This document shows positions 9,781 through 19,921 of a DNA stretch of 64,000 nucleotides, piece by piece. Each line of letters begins with the position of its first letter. The first letter of the stretch is position 1. The translations under genes and the position numbers were made by a program. Location: contig NZ_LZIN01000019.1 in the NCBI RefSeq assembly GCF_001667375.1, positions 62,001-126,000 on the forward strand, read 5' to 3'. The notes below the pieces were generated by a model. It worked only from the letters and a program-made list of their open reading frames with translations. It was not told where the DNA came from and searched no databases. Origin of the DNA: Mycolicibacter sinensis (lineage in GTDB: Bacteria; Actinomycetota; Actinomycetes; Mycobacteriales; Mycobacteriaceae).

Positions 9781-12700
9781 TTCAACCTCTCTGATAGCTG
9801 CGCGAGCAGCTCGTCATCACTCATGTCGTCATAGTCGTCGGCGCTGTCCTGCTCGGCTGCCTCCACCAGCTCGGGCAGGATCGTGGCCAGGTACCCGGTC
9901 AGCGCATCGATGGTCGGGTAGTCGAAAACGACTGCGGCCGGCAGGGTTTCGCCGAGGCTGTCGGACAGGGCGCGCTGCAGGGTGACGCTCATCAGCGAAT
10001 CCATGCCGGAGGCGAAGAATCCGGCCGTGGGGTCCAGGGCGTGGCGCGATGCCAGACCCATGGCGGCGACGACCTGCGTGATGACGTGTTCGCGCAGCAA
10101 CTCCAGGCGCTGTTCGGGTTCCGCGTCGCTCAGGGTGCGGCGGAACTCGGTGGTGACCGGCGCCGATCCGTCGGCGGGCGCGGCGACGGCCAACAGGTCG
10201 TCGACGATGTGCAACGCGGCCCGGGTGCGGTAGGCGGTGGCCAGCCGCGGCCAGTCCGCCGCGACGACGGTGTGCCGCACGGCGCTCTGCGCGCCGATCA
10301 CCAGGGGCAGCGCTCCGATCGCGACCTCGTCGGCCATCGGCTGCAGCCCGGACTCCGCGGTCACCTGACGCTCGGCGTCGGATTGGCTGTCGTCCAACGA
10401 CTTCCACAATCCCCAGTTGATCGCGGTGGCCGGCAGTCCGGCCGCCCGGCGCGCGTAGGCGAAGGTGTCCAGGAAGGTGGTGGTGGCCGTGTAGTGCGCC
10501 AGCCAGCGCGAGCCGGTGATTCCGGAGATCGACGAGAACAGCACGAAGTGGCGCACCGGGTGCCGCAGCGACAGCTTGTGCAACACAGCGACCACGTCGA
10601 GCTTGGGCCGGAACATCGCGGTGACGTCGTCATCGGTCATGTCCCGCAGGGTGATCGGACCACCGGCGAAGGCGGCCACGTGGATACCGGCCAATGGCGG
10701 CAGGTCGGCGCCGAACCGGTCGAACAGCGCACTCATCGCGGCCTCGTCGGCGGCGTCGGCGGCCACCGTCACCAGTGTCGTCCCGGCCAACTCGGCCGCC
10801 AGTTCGTCCAGACGGGTGCCCGGCCGCCGCGACACCGCGACGATGGTCTTGGCTCCGCTGGCCGCCAGCTGCCGAACCAGCTGCGGGCCGATGTTGCCGG
10901 TGGCGCCGATCACCAGATGGCAGCTGTCGGCGGCGAATTCGACCGGTGTGGCGGCGCCGCTGGGACGGCCCTTGCGCAGCCGCGGGACGCGGCGGATACC
11001 GGCTCGGTAGACGATCTGGTCCTCGGTGTCGGCGGCGCCGGCTTCGGCGAGCAGGTAGCCGGCGACCAGCGCGGCCGGAACGGACTCATCGACGTCGATG
11101 ACCCGGCCCCAGATCTCGGGGTGTTCCAGGGCCAGGCTGCGGCCCAGTCCCCACAGCACGGCATGGGCGGGGTTGGCCCGGTCGCCGTCGCCGACCGGCT
11201 GGGCGTTGCGGGTCAGCAGGAACAACGTGGCCGGTGTCTGGTGGTCCAGGATCGTGGTGACCAGTCGTCGTGCGGTGTTGAACACCTGGTAGGCCGGCGC
11301 CGCACCGAGGCCGACAGCGGCCGCCACCGGCGCGTACAGCACGTGGGTGGCTCCGCTCAGCGCCGCTGCCAGTGCCGCCGGGTCGGCGTCGGCGGCCACC
11401 GTCTTCACCGCGCCACCGCGCAACGCAGCGAGTTCGGCGCCCACCGTGTCGTCGCCGACTACCAGCCAGGACTGCCCGGCGGCTTCGGCCGCTGCCACGT
11501 CGGCAGCCGGCCAGGTCAGCTCGCACCACCACTCGGTGGGCACCGCACCGGCCCGGCCGGTGGGCACCTCGGCCCCGGTGGTCGCCGACCCGGCGCCGTT
11601 GCGGATGGCGACGGTGTCGATCCAGTACCGGCTGTGCTGCCACGGCGTGCTGGGCAGCACCGGGTGCGGCTCCGGCGGGTGCGGGGCCTGCGGCGGCTGG
11701 GCGGTGTGCGTGCGGTTGAGGTTGGTGTGGAAACTGACCGCGTCGTCGGCGTTGCGCATCAGGGTGCCCACGCTGTGGTGGTGACCGCCCAGCGCGTCGC
11801 AGGTGTCGGCGATCGCGTGGGTGAGGATCGGGTGCGCGCTGATCTCGACGAAGGTGGTGTGCTCGGCGGCGGCGGCGGTGATGGCCTGCGTCAGCAGCGC
11901 GGGCTGCCGCACATTGTTCACCCAGTAGTCGGCATCGAGCAGTGGCATGCCGCCGGCCGGCATCGCGCTCTCGGTCACGGTGGAGAAGAACGGGATGGTG
12001 GCGACCTCGGGCGTCAGATCCGCCAGCGCCGCCCGCAGGTCGGGCAGGATCGGATCCATCAGCGCGGTGTGCGAGGCGACTTCCATGTTGACCCGCCGGG
12101 CGAATTTGTTTCCGGCGCTGACCGCGGCGATCACCGCATCGACCGGCGCCACCGGTCCGGCCACCACGGTCTGTTTGGGCGACAGGTAGCCCGCCACGCT
12201 GACGTCCGGGTAGCCGGTCAGCAGCGACTCGGCGGCCTCGGCGTCCAAGTTCAGCAACGCGACCGCGCCCTGGCCGGCCTGCTGCGACATCAGCCGGGAG
12301 CGCGCCGCGATCACCCGGAATCCGTCGGCCGGGCTCAGCGCGCCGGCCACCACCGCTGCCGTCACCTCGCCCATGGAGTGACCGATGACGGCGTCGGGGT
12401 GCACCCCGTAGGAGCGCCACAGCTCGGTCAGGCCCAGCTGGAGTCCCATCAGGACAGGCTGCACCTGCGCGTCGCCGCTGACCGGTTCACCGCCGGAGAT
12501 CGCCTGCCACAGCGAGAATCCGACGTGTTCGACGAACGCCGGTTCCAGCACGGCCAGCGCCCGGGCGAACGCCGGTTCGTCGGTGAGCAGTTGCCGGCCC
12601 ATGCCGGCCCAGTGGGAGCCCTGCCCGGAATACACGAATACCGTGCCGGGGCCGCACGGCCCGTCGTGCGGACCGACGACACCGTCGGCCGACGTGCCGG

Positions 12701-14522
12701 CGGCCAGCGCCTGCAGGCCGCGGATGGCCTGGCCGCGCTCGCGGGCACACACGGTGGCGAACTGAGGCTGCCGGGCGCGGTGGTGGTTGAGGGTATGCGC
12801 GACGTCGGGCAGGGCCACCTCGGCGCCCGCCCCGTCCAGCCAGGCGGCCAGGTCGCCGGCGGTCGCTGCGATCCGCTCCTGGTTCCGTCCGGAGACCACC
12901 AGAGTGGTGACCGCCGGATCTGCTTCGCGCGCAGTGATCTTGGCCGGCGGCGCCTGCTCGATCACCACGTGCGCATTGGTGCCGCCGAAGCCGAACGAGG
13001 AGATCCCGGCCCGGCGTGGATGGTCGGTGGACGGCCAGTCCTGGTGTTCGGCAACGACCTTCAACCGCATCTGGTCGAAGGAGATGTGCGGGTTCGGGGT
13101 GTTGAAGTGCAGGTTGCGCGGAATCTGCCCGCGCTGCACGGCCAGCACCGATTTGATGAACCCGACCATGCCGGCGGCCGCCTCGAGGTGGCCGAGGTTC
13201 GACTTGGCGGCGCCGAGCAGCAGCGGCGCATCCACAGGCCGTCCGCGGCCCAACACCGTTCCCAGCGCCCGGGCCTCGATCGGGTCCCCGAGCAGGGTGC
13301 CGGTGCCGTGCGTTTCGACGTAGTCGACCTCCTGCGGCGCGATTCCGGCGTCGGCGTAGGCCGAGCGCAGCACCGCCATCTGGGCGGCCGGGTTGGGAGC
13401 CAGCAGGCCGTTGGAGTGGCCGTCTTGGTTTATCGCCGATCCGCGGACCACCGCCCACACCCGGTCGCCGTCACGCCGGGCATCGGAGAGCCGCTTGAGC
13501 ACCACGACACCGCAGCCCTCGCCCCGGACGAAACCGTCGGCCTCGGCGTCGAACGCGTGGCAGGCGCCGGTCGTCGACAGCGCACCGCTCTGGTCGAAGC
13601 CACGGAACACCGCCGGGGACATCAGCAGGTTCACGCCGCCGGCGACGGCGGTCTCGCACTCCCCGGTCCGCAGGCTCCGGCATGCCAGGTGCAGGGCGAC
13701 CAGCGACGAGGAGCACGCGGTGTCCACCGTCACCGAGGGACCGCGCAGGTCCAGGAAATACGACAGCCGGTTGGCGATGATGCTCAGTGCGCCACCGGCG
13801 TTGCTCCAGGCGTCCACGGCCGTCACGTCGGCGGAAGCATGGCAGCCGTACTCGGTGATGCTGGCTCCGACGTACACCCCGGTCTGCGAGCGCCGCAAGG
13901 AGGTCGCCGGAATTCCGGCGTGCTCCAACGCTTCCCACGCCACTTCCAGTAACAGTCGCTGCTGCGGGTCCATCTTGACGGCTTCGCGGCTGGAGATGTC
14001 GAAGAACTCCGCGTCGAAGGCGGCGATGTCGCTCAGGAACGAGCCCCATCGGGTGGTGCGGGCGATGGTCCCCGAGACCTCGGGCGACCCGTCGTCGAAC
14101 GGCGCCCAGCGGTCGTCGGGCACCTCGGTGACCGCATTGCCGCCGTCGATCAGGAACTGCCACAGCGCTTCCGGCGAGTTGATGTCGCCGGGGAACCGGC
14201 AACCCAGACCGATCACCGCGATGGGCTCGTCGGTGCCCAACCGGCCGGGCTCCGGCGCCGACTCCTCGTCGCACGCCTCCGGTTCGATGAGGAACTTCGC
14301 CAGCTCCGTCACCGACGGATGTTGCCAGAGCTCGACCGGCGACACTTTGCGACCGAGCAGTTCGGACAGTTCACCGCAGAGCACCACGGCGTCGCGCGAT
14401 CCGACGCCCAGGTCGTTCAGCGACGCGTTGAAGTCGATTTCGTCGGGGCTGCAGCCGATGTTGGTGACCAGATAGTCGGCCAGCCAATGGCGCAGCGATT
14501 CTTCGTCAAATGCTGCGGTCAT
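9777..14522 (-). CDS. Type I polyketide synthase module B, PpsA-like loading/extension protein (ACP-KS-AT-KR-ACP)
   Basis: 1,581 aa. The first 80 residues form an acyl carrier domain ([10 protein letters not shown], phosphopantetheine Ser42), the arrangement by which PpsA accepts a fatty acyl chain from the FAAL FadD26. Then follow KS (Cys270 in DTACSSS), AT (Ser716 in GHSMGE), KR ([16 protein letters not shown] with Tyr 13 residues later; ATAINWG) and a C-terminal ACP (GMDS, Ser1509). There is no DH, so a beta-hydroxyl is expected. The tail ([17 protein letters not shown]) is PpsA-type. It is therefore the likely first PKS of the line, although it is the second PKS gene after the FAAL. ATG at 14522 is 19 nt after the module A stop, with only a weak ribosome site; its TGA overlaps the TTG of module C. 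M. tuberculosis PpsA is longer (about 1,876 aa). Confidence 0.93.
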   Translation of the reverse strand: MTAAFDEESLRHWLADYLVTNIGCSPDEIDFNASLNDLGVGSRDAVVLCGELSELLGRKVSPVELWQHPSVTELAKFLIEPEACDEESAPEPGRLGTDEPIAVIGLGCRFPGDINSPEALWQFLIDGGNAVTEVPDDRWAPFDDGSPEVSGTIARTTRWGSFLSDIAAFDAEFFDISSREAVKMDPQQRLLLEVAWEALEHAGIPATSLRRSQTGVYVGASITEYGCHASADVTAVDAWSNAGGALSIIANRLSYFLDLRGPSVTVDTACSSSLVALHLACRSLRTGECETAVAGGVNLLMSPAVFRGFDQSGALSTTGACHAFDAEADGFVRGEGCGVVVLKRLSDARRDGDRVWAVVRGSAINQDGHSNGLLAPNPAAQMAVLRSAYADAGIAPQEVDYVETHGTGTLLGDPIEARALGTVLGRGRPVDAPLLLGAAKSNLGHLEAAAGMVGFIKSVLAVQRGQIPRNLHFNTPNPHISFDQMRLKVVAEHQDWPSTDHPRRAGISSFGFGGTNAHVVIEQAPPAKITAREADPAVTTLVVSGRNQERIAATAGDLAAWLDGAGAEVALPDVAHTLNHHRARQPQFATVCARERGQAIRGLQALAAGTSADGVVGPHDGPCGPGTVFVYSGQGSHWAGMGRQLLTDEPAFARALAVLEPAFVEHVGFSLWQAISGGEPVSGDAQVQPVLMGLQLGLTELWRSYGVHPDAVIGHSMGEVTAAVVAGALSPADGFRVIAARSRLMSQQAGQGAVALLNLDAEAAESLLTGYPDVSVAGYLSPKQTVVAGPVAPVDAVIAAVSAGNKFARRVNMEVASHTALMDPILPDLRAALADLTPEVATIPFFSTVTESAMPAGGMPLLDADYWVNNVRQPALLTQAITAAAAEHTTFVEISAHPILTHAIADTCDALGGHHHSVGTLMRNADDAVSFHTNLNRTHTAQPPQAPHPPEPHPVLPSTPWQHSRYWIDTVAIRNGAGSATTGAEVPTGRAGAVPTEWWCELTWPAADVAAAEAAGQSWLVVGDDTVGAELAALRGGAVKTVAADADPAALAAALSGATHVLYAPVAAAVGLGAAPAYQVFNTARRLVTTILDHQTPATLFLLTRNAQPVGDGDRANPAHAVLWGLGRSLALEHPEIWGRVIDVDESVPAALVAGYLLAEAGAADTEDQIVYRAGIRRVPRLRKGRPSGAATPVEFAADSCHLVIGATGNIGPQLVRQLAASGAKTIVAVSRRPGTRLDELAAELAGTTLVTVAADAADEAAMSALFDRFGADLPPLAGIHVAAFAGGPITLRDMTDDDVTAMFRPKLDVVAVLHKLSLRHPVRHFVLFSSISGITGSRWLAHYTATTTFLDTFAYARRAAGLPATAINWGLWKSLDDSQSDAERQVTAESGLQPMADEVAIGALPLVIGAQSAVRHTVVAADWPRLATAYRTRAALHIVDDLLAVAAPADGSAPVTTEFRRTLSDAEPEQRLELLREHVITQVVAAMGLASRHALDPTAGFFASGMDSLMSVTLQRALSDSLGETLPAAVVFDYPTIDALTGYLATILPELVEAAEQDSADDYDDMSDDELLAQLSERLN

Positions 14523-14541
14523 GCGGGGAACTCAATTCCCA

Positions 14542-17500
14542 CTAGATTCCATCCCATCCGGCCGGAGCCGATTCCACGCTGTCGAACAGCTCATTCAACA
14601 CGCTGTCGGCCGACTCGGTCAGCTCGCCGCCCCCGCCCTCGTCGCCGGAGTCTTCCTGCGGCAGCAGTTTGCCGGTCAGATGCGCCGCCAGCGCGGCAGT
14701 CGTCGGGTGGTTCCACAACATCGTCGCCGACAGCTCCAGACCGACCAGCTGCTCGATGTCGCGCCGGACCGCCATCGCCATCACCGAGTTGAGGCCGAGT
14801 TCGGCGAACGGCCGGTCCAGCAGGAGTTCAGCCTCCGACATGCGAAGCTCGCGGGCCAGGATGCTGCGCAACCCGATTTCGAGCTCGCTGAGTATCTCAT
14901 CGGGGGGCAGCTGCGCCCAGTCGCGGGCAGGTGCCGGACCGTCGGCAGCGGACTCCCCGGGCTTTCCTTCCCCGGGCAGCGGCACCATCACGGCCTGGGC
15001 GACGTCGTAGTGCTCCACGTGGTCCCAGGCGGCAAACGCCTCGGCCGGCGAGATCGGCCGGGAACCCATCCGTTCCAGCTCGTGCAGCACGACGTGCGCC
15101 TCGGCGCCGAAGCCGAGACCCTTCCAGGCCACCCAGTCCAGGCTGACGCTGTGGCAGCCCCGTTTGTTGCGGGCGCGGGCCAGACCGTCCAGGTAGGCGT
15201 TCGCGCTCGCGTAGGCGCCCTGGCCGGGCACCCCGAACACCGCGCCCGCCGCGGCGGTCATAAAGAAGAAGTCGACGCTGGCCGGCGGGAACAGTTCGTG
15301 CAGCACCTGGGCGCCGGCGACCTTCGGCCACATGGTGGCCCGGAGCCGGTCGTCATCGACCTCGGTCAGCAGCTGGCCCTCGGTGACGCCGGCGGCGTGG
15401 ATGATGCCGCGGATCGGCGGTGCTCCCGCCGCGTCGCGGCGGGCCAGCAGGTCGACCACACCGTCTCGGGAGCCGATGTCCAGGGCGGCCACGTCGACGG
15501 TGACGCCGCGACGCTCCAGCGCCCGGATGCCGGCGATCTTGTGCCGGGTGTCGTCGTCGAGGCCCTCGCCGTCCCAGTCGCGCCGCGGCGGCAGCGCGCT
15601 GCGTCCGGCCAGCACCACGCGGCGGGCGCCGCGGTCGGCCAGCCATCCGGCCATCAGCAGACCGAGCGCTCCCATGCCGCCGGTGATCAGGTAGGCCCCG
15701 TCGGGTTGGCACACCATCGGCTCGCGCTGCGGCGGACCGGAGATCGGGGTGAACGTCGGTGCCAGGAACTGGCCGTCACGCAGCACCAGGATGGATTTGG
15801 CCGGGGTGCGCAGCACTCCCGACAGCGTCGCGACGGAATCGGCGATGGCGGCCGGGTGTCCGGGTAGGTCCACCAAGCCACCGCACAGCTGCGGTTGCTC
15901 GGCCCGGATCACCCCGGCCAGGCCCCACAGGCAGCTTTGGCGCACCGCGGCATCGGAAGCGGCCTCGTGGACGCCGTGCGTGACGATCCACAGCGCCGGC
16001 GGGTGGTCGTCGCGTTCGGCCAGCTGCGCCACCAGCGCGGAGACCTCACCGACCAGTCGCGACGCGCAGTCCAGGTCGCTCTCGTCCGGCCGAGAGTCGG
16101 CGACGTAGACGACGGTCTGGGCCTCGGTGACCCCGGCGGCGCGGTGACCGGCCGCGGTGAGTCCACCACGCAGGGCCTCGGCGGTGGCACCGTCGCCGAG
16201 CACCGACAGCGTGCCGGGCCGGTCCGGTGTTTGCGGGGCGGCGTCCCAGGGCTGCCAGTCGATCGCGTGCGCGATCGAGCTCGGGTCAGCGGCGGGCGCC
16301 GCGGTGTCCAGTGCGGTGTAGCGCAGCGCGCGGATGTCGAAGCAGGGCGCACCGTCGGGCGTCGTCACCGCGATGTCGACGATGAGTTCGCCGTCCTCGC
16401 CGTCGCGACGCTGCACGGTGACCCCTGCCCGGCCCTCGGCGGGCGGTGCGGAGAACCGGACGCTGTCGACCGCGGCGGGCACCATCAGCTCGGGGTTGGT
16501 GCCGTCCACCAGCCGCGCGATGTGCAGGGCGGCGTCGAGCAGCGCGGTGCCCGCGTGTGCGGACGCTGCTGCTGCTATCTCGGCCCGCAATTCCACCGGG
16601 GTCGCGCGCCCGGACTGAACCGACCAGTCGAACGGGCGCCCCTCACTGCCCCAGGCCAGCCACAGCGAGGTCACCGCGTCGTCGTCGAATGTTGTTCCGG
16701 CGTGGCCGTTGGTGCGCCTCGCAGCGGTGGTGTCCGACGCGGATTCGGCGCGCGGCGCGATGCGGGCGCTGACGTGTTTGACCCAGCGCGTCGCCGGGTC
16801 GTTGTCGGTCACCGACTTCGACAGGATGACGACCGATTCGCTGTCGGCGACGACCTGGATGGTCCGCGGCCGGTCGACGACGACGGGATGCTCGAAGCGG
16901 ATGTCGCTGAGCGCCGGCTGCCCGCTCACCTCGGCCGCGGCTTCGGAAAGCGTTTGCAGCAGCACCGATGCGGGCACCAACTCCACCCCGTTGTTGCGGT
17001 GACTGCCCGGGTAGGGCTTGGACTCCGGCGCCAGCCGCGCCTGCCACAGGTGGACGGTCGGAGTGCTGCCGATCGTGATGTGCGTACCCAGTAATACGCC
17101 CGGCCGCGGCGCGGATTCGGCTGCGGCAACGGAGTTTTCGATCTCCAGCCAATGGTGGGTGTGCCGCCACGGCGTGGCGGGCAATACCGGGTGCGGCTCA
17201 GCGGGGTGCGGCAGCTCCCGAGGACTCACCGGGTGCGCACTGTTGAGATGCTCGTGGAAACAGACGGTGTCGTCGCCATCGCGCACCAACGTGGCGACGC
17301 TGCGGTGCGCAACGGTTTGCAGGTTTTCGTCGATGGTGTGCGTCAGGATCGGGTGTGGGCTGATCTCGATGAAGGTGCCGTACTTCTGGGCCGCGGCGCC
17401 GATCGCCTGGCTGACCAATGCGGGTTGGCGCACGTTGTCGGCCCAATAGTCGGCATCGAGCACCGGGGCCGGCCCGGCCGGGTCGACCACCGTGGAAATA

Positions 17501-19878
17501 AACGGGATCTGCGGCGAGGCCGGAACCACCCCGGCCAACTGCGCACGCAACTCCGCCAGAATCGGATCCATGAACGCGGTATGGGAGGCCACCTCCATAT
17601 TGACCCGCCGGGCAAACCGCTCCCGAGCCGCCACCGCCGCAATCACCGCATCCACATCCGCGGGCACACCCGCCACCACCGTCTGCCGCGGCGACAAATA
17701 CCCCGCCACCGCCACCTGCGGATACTCCGCCAACAACACACCGGTGGCCGCCGCATCCAACTCCAACAACGCCACCGCACCCTGACCGGCCTGCCGCGAC
17801 ATCAACGCCGAACGCACCGCAATCACCTTCAGGCCCTGCTCGGGCGTCAACGCCCCGGCCACCACCGCCGCCGAGACCTCCCCCATCGAATGCCCGATCA
17901 CCGCATCCGGAACCACCCCATAGGAACGCCACAACGCCACCAACGCCAACTGCAACCCCATGATCACCGGCTGCACCTGCGCATCACCGGAAATCTCCGC
18001 ACCCTGGGCAATCACCTCACGCAGCGAAAAACCCACCTCGCGGACAAACACCGGCTCCAACTGGTCAACAGCCGCGGCAAACACCGGCTCATCCACCAAC
18101 AACCGACGACCCATCCCCGCCCAATGCGAACCCTGACCCGAAAACACGAACACCGGTCGGGCGCTTGGGGTTTGGATCCGCGGCTCGGCGACACCGGCGG
18201 CACTGTCGCCGGCGGCCAAAGCGGTCAATCCGGCCACCGCGGTGGCGCGGTCGCGGGCGCAGACGCTCGCGGTGTACTTGAAGCGGCTGCGGTGCCGGCG
18301 CAGGGTGTGCGCGACGTCGGCCAGTGGCACGTCGGCGCCGGCGCCGGTCATCCACTGCGCCAGCACACCGGCGGTGGCCGCGATCCGCGCCGGCGACTTA
18401 CCCGAGACCACCAACGTCTGCACCACCGGCTCGGCAACCCACCCGGCCGGCTCAACCGGCTCGACGGCCGGGGCCTGCTCGATGATCACATGCGCATTGG
18501 TGCCCGACACCCCAAACGAGGACACCCCCGCCCGCCGCGGACGCGACACCGCCGGCCACGCCATCGCCTGCGCGGCGATCTGGAACTTCGACGCCCCCGC
18601 ACCGGCATTGGGCGTCAACTCCGAAAAATTCAGATGCCGCGGAATGAACCCCTGCTGCACCGACAACACCGTCTTGATGAAACCTGCCACACCCGAGGCC
18701 GACTCGAGATGCCCCAGATTCGTCTTCACCGAACCCAGCACCAGCGGCGCCGACGAACCACGCTCACCGAACACCGCCGCCAACGCATCCAACTCGATCG
18801 GATCACCCAAAGCGGTACCAGTACCGTGCGCCTCGACGTAGTCGATGTCACCCGGCTCCAACCGCGCCGCGGCCAACGCCGCCCGAACCACCTTCTGCTG
18901 TGCCGGACCCGACGGCACCGTCTGACCACTCGACGGACCATCCTGATTCGCCGCCGAACCCCGCACCAGCGCCAGAATCCGGTCACCATCACGCTGAGCA
19001 TCCGAAAGCCGCTTGAGCACCACCACCCCGGCGCCCTCGCCGCGCACATAGCCGTCAGCGCCGGCGTCGAAGGTCTTGCACTGGCCGTCCGGGGCCAACA
19101 TCCCCCACCGCGACGTCGCCACACTGTTCTGCGGGGACAGCATCAGGTTCACCCCGGCGGCCAGCGCCTGATCGGACTCCCGGCGCCGCAAACTGGCGCA
19201 CGCCAGATGAATCGTCACCAGCGACGACGAGCAGGCCGTATCCAGCATGATCGCCGGGCCGTGCACGCCAAGGAAATACGACAACCGACCGGCCGCGAAG
19301 TTCGGGCCGTTGCCGAACGCGAGGTAAGGGTCGACGTCGCGGGGGCCGACCCTTTCGGCCGCCAGCAGGGCGTAGTCGTTAGTGGTGAGGCCGACGAAGA
19401 CACCGGTCTGGGTGCCGCGGATCGCCTCCTTGGTGATCCCGGCATGCTCCAGCGCTTCCCAGGACACCTCCATCAGCAACCGCTGCTGGGGATCCATCGC
19501 GTCGGCCTCACGCGGCGAGATACCGAAAAACTCCGCGTCGAACTCCGCAGGGTGCCACGACGACAAGAACCCGCCCTCGCGCGAACAAATCGTTCCCGGC
19601 GCCGAATGATCCGACGCGAAAAACGCATCGGCGTCCCAGCGATCCGCCGGAACCCGAACGATGCCCGAGCCCTCATCACACAACAGCTGCCAGAACGCGG
19701 CCGGGCCATCCGCCCCACCCGGAAACCGGCAGCCCATCCCGACCACCGCGATCGGCTCGGTATCACCGGCCTCGGCCACCGCCAATCGCGCCGTCAGGTC
19801 ATCGATCTTGCGCAGCGCCTCAGCAACAATCGCCCGGCGGTCCGGCCCCCCGGCCGGCACGGCATTCTTCTCGCTCAA
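14542..19878 (-). CDS. Type I polyketide synthase module A: PpsC-like KS-AT fused to PpsB-like DH-like/KR/ACP half
   Basis: A PKS extension module of 1,778 aa from the chosen start. KS (Cys216) and AT (Ser664) equal those of module C, with the same linker (DRRAIVAEALRKIDDLTARL). From about residue 860 on it resembles PpsB: a DH-like fold that formally keeps HRNNGVELVP and DAALH, then KR (GGMGALG about 1400; Tyr1556) and ACP (GLNS, Ser1698), with tail SVLNELFDSVESA. At the KR catalytic Ser position, 13 residues before the Tyr, there is Ala1543 (MTAAAGAVFG), so ketoreduction may be lost. Start: TTG at 19878 lies 5 nt after GGGAGG and matches the module C start. The longer ATG at 19914 would translate out-of-frame remnant DNA (see 19872–19921) and has no ribosome site. 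First PKS gene after the FAAL gene. Confidence 0.88.
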   Translation of the reverse strand: MSEKNAVPAGGPDRRAIVAEALRKIDDLTARLAVAEAGDTEPIAVVGMGCRFPGGADGPAAFWQLLCDEGSGIVRVPADRWDADAFFASDHSAPGTICSREGGFLSSWHPAEFDAEFFGISPREADAMDPQQRLLMEVSWEALEHAGITKEAIRGTQTGVFVGLTTNDYALLAAERVGPRDVDPYLAFGNGPNFAAGRLSYFLGVHGPAIMLDTACSSSLVTIHLACASLRRRESDQALAAGVNLMLSPQNSVATSRWGMLAPDGQCKTFDAGADGYVRGEGAGVVVLKRLSDAQRDGDRILALVRGSAANQDGPSSGQTVPSGPAQQKVVRAALAAARLEPGDIDYVEAHGTGTALGDPIELDALAAVFGERGSSAPLVLGSVKTNLGHLESASGVAGFIKTVLSVQQGFIPRHLNFSELTPNAGAGASKFQIAAQAMAWPAVSRPRRAGVSSFGVSGTNAHVIIEQAPAVEPVEPAGWVAEPVVQTLVVSGKSPARIAATAGVLAQWMTGAGADVPLADVAHTLRRHRSRFKYTASVCARDRATAVAGLTALAAGDSAAGVAEPRIQTPSARPVFVFSGQGSHWAGMGRRLLVDEPVFAAAVDQLEPVFVREVGFSLREVIAQGAEISGDAQVQPVIMGLQLALVALWRSYGVVPDAVIGHSMGEVSAAVVAGALTPEQGLKVIAVRSALMSRQAGQGAVALLELDAAATGVLLAEYPQVAVAGYLSPRQTVVAGVPADVDAVIAAVAARERFARRVNMEVASHTAFMDPILAELRAQLAGVVPASPQIPFISTVVDPAGPAPVLDADYWADNVRQPALVSQAIGAAAQKYGTFIEISPHPILTHTIDENLQTVAHRSVATLVRDGDDTVCFHEHLNSAHPVSPRELPHPAEPHPVLPATPWRHTHHWLEIENSVAAAESAPRPGVLLGTHITIGSTPTVHLWQARLAPESKPYPGSHRNNGVELVPASVLLQTLSEAAAEVSGQPALSDIRFEHPVVVDRPRTIQVVADSESVVILSKSVTDNDPATRWVKHVSARIAPRAESASDTTAARRTNGHAGTTFDDDAVTSLWLAWGSEGRPFDWSVQSGRATPVELRAEIAAAASAHAGTALLDAALHIARLVDGTNPELMVPAAVDSVRFSAPPAEGRAGVTVQRRDGEDGELIVDIAVTTPDGAPCFDIRALRYTALDTAAPAADPSSIAHAIDWQPWDAAPQTPDRPGTLSVLGDGATAEALRGGLTAAGHRAAGVTEAQTVVYVADSRPDESDLDCASRLVGEVSALVAQLAERDDHPPALWIVTHGVHEAASDAAVRQSCLWGLAGVIRAEQPQLCGGLVDLPGHPAAIADSVATLSGVLRTPAKSILVLRDGQFLAPTFTPISGPPQREPMVCQPDGAYLITGGMGALGLLMAGWLADRGARRVVLAGRSALPPRRDWDGEGLDDDTRHKIAGIRALERRGVTVDVAALDIGSRDGVVDLLARRDAAGAPPIRGIIHAAGVTEGQLLTEVDDDRLRATMWPKVAGAQVLHELFPPASVDFFFMTAAAGAVFGVPGQGAYASANAYLDGLARARNKRGCHSVSLDWVAWKGLGFGAEAHVVLHELERMGSRPISPAEAFAAWDHVEHYDVAQAVMVPLPGEGKPGESAADGPAPARDWAQLPPDEILSELEIGLRSILARELRMSEAELLLDRPFAELGLNSVMAMAVRRDIEQLVGLELSATMLWNHPTTAALAAHLTGKLLPQEDSGDEGGGGELTESADSVLNELFDSVESAPAGWDGI
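17350..19832 (-). repeat. 2,483-bp direct repeat, copy 2 (KS-AT of module A)
   Basis: Partner of 7243–9725. Identity at the DNA level, third codon positions included, in a gene pair whose remaining halves are only distantly alike, indicates very recent duplication or gene conversion. Recombination between the direct copies would delete modules A and B (about 10.1 kb) and leave one hybrid module. Confidence 0.93.
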
Positions 19879-19921
19879 CTCAACCTCCCCGAAAGCTGCG
19901 CGGCAGCTCGTCATCGCTCAT
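19872..19921 (-). pseudogene. Remnant of the 3' end of a PpsA-type PKS gene between the FAAL gene and module A
   Basis: On the minus strand, positions 19921 down to 19872 align with the last codons of module B and the start of module C (9824 down to 9774): 45 of 51 columns match, with one missing base. In module B this stretch codes for [15 protein letters not shown] and its stop. Here the missing base breaks the frame. The FAAL stop codon (TGA, 19920–19918) lies inside it. It also supplies the GGGAGG ribosome site and TTG start used by module A. It shows that a PpsA-type gene once preceded this module, or that the module was copied together with its upstream flank. Confidence 0.75.

Noticed and set aside
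5101..9834. A 1,577-codon open frame on the plus strand across the PKS genes, and similar long frames at 10041–13952, 17152–21423 and 1634–3901
   Set aside because: They are antisense to well-supported PKS or FAAL genes, rich in Arg, His, Gly and Gln, and show no domain. They arise from the high-GC codon pattern.
7243..19832. The identical blocks taken as an insertion sequence or mobile element
   Set aside because: They contain only KS-AT coding sequence, with no transposase, terminal inverted repeats or target duplications; conversion or duplication fits better.
19879..19914. Use of ATG 19914 as the start of module A
   Set aside because: These codons translate the remnant of a PpsA-type tail in a shifted frame. 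The TTG at 19878 has the ribosome site and matches the start of module C.
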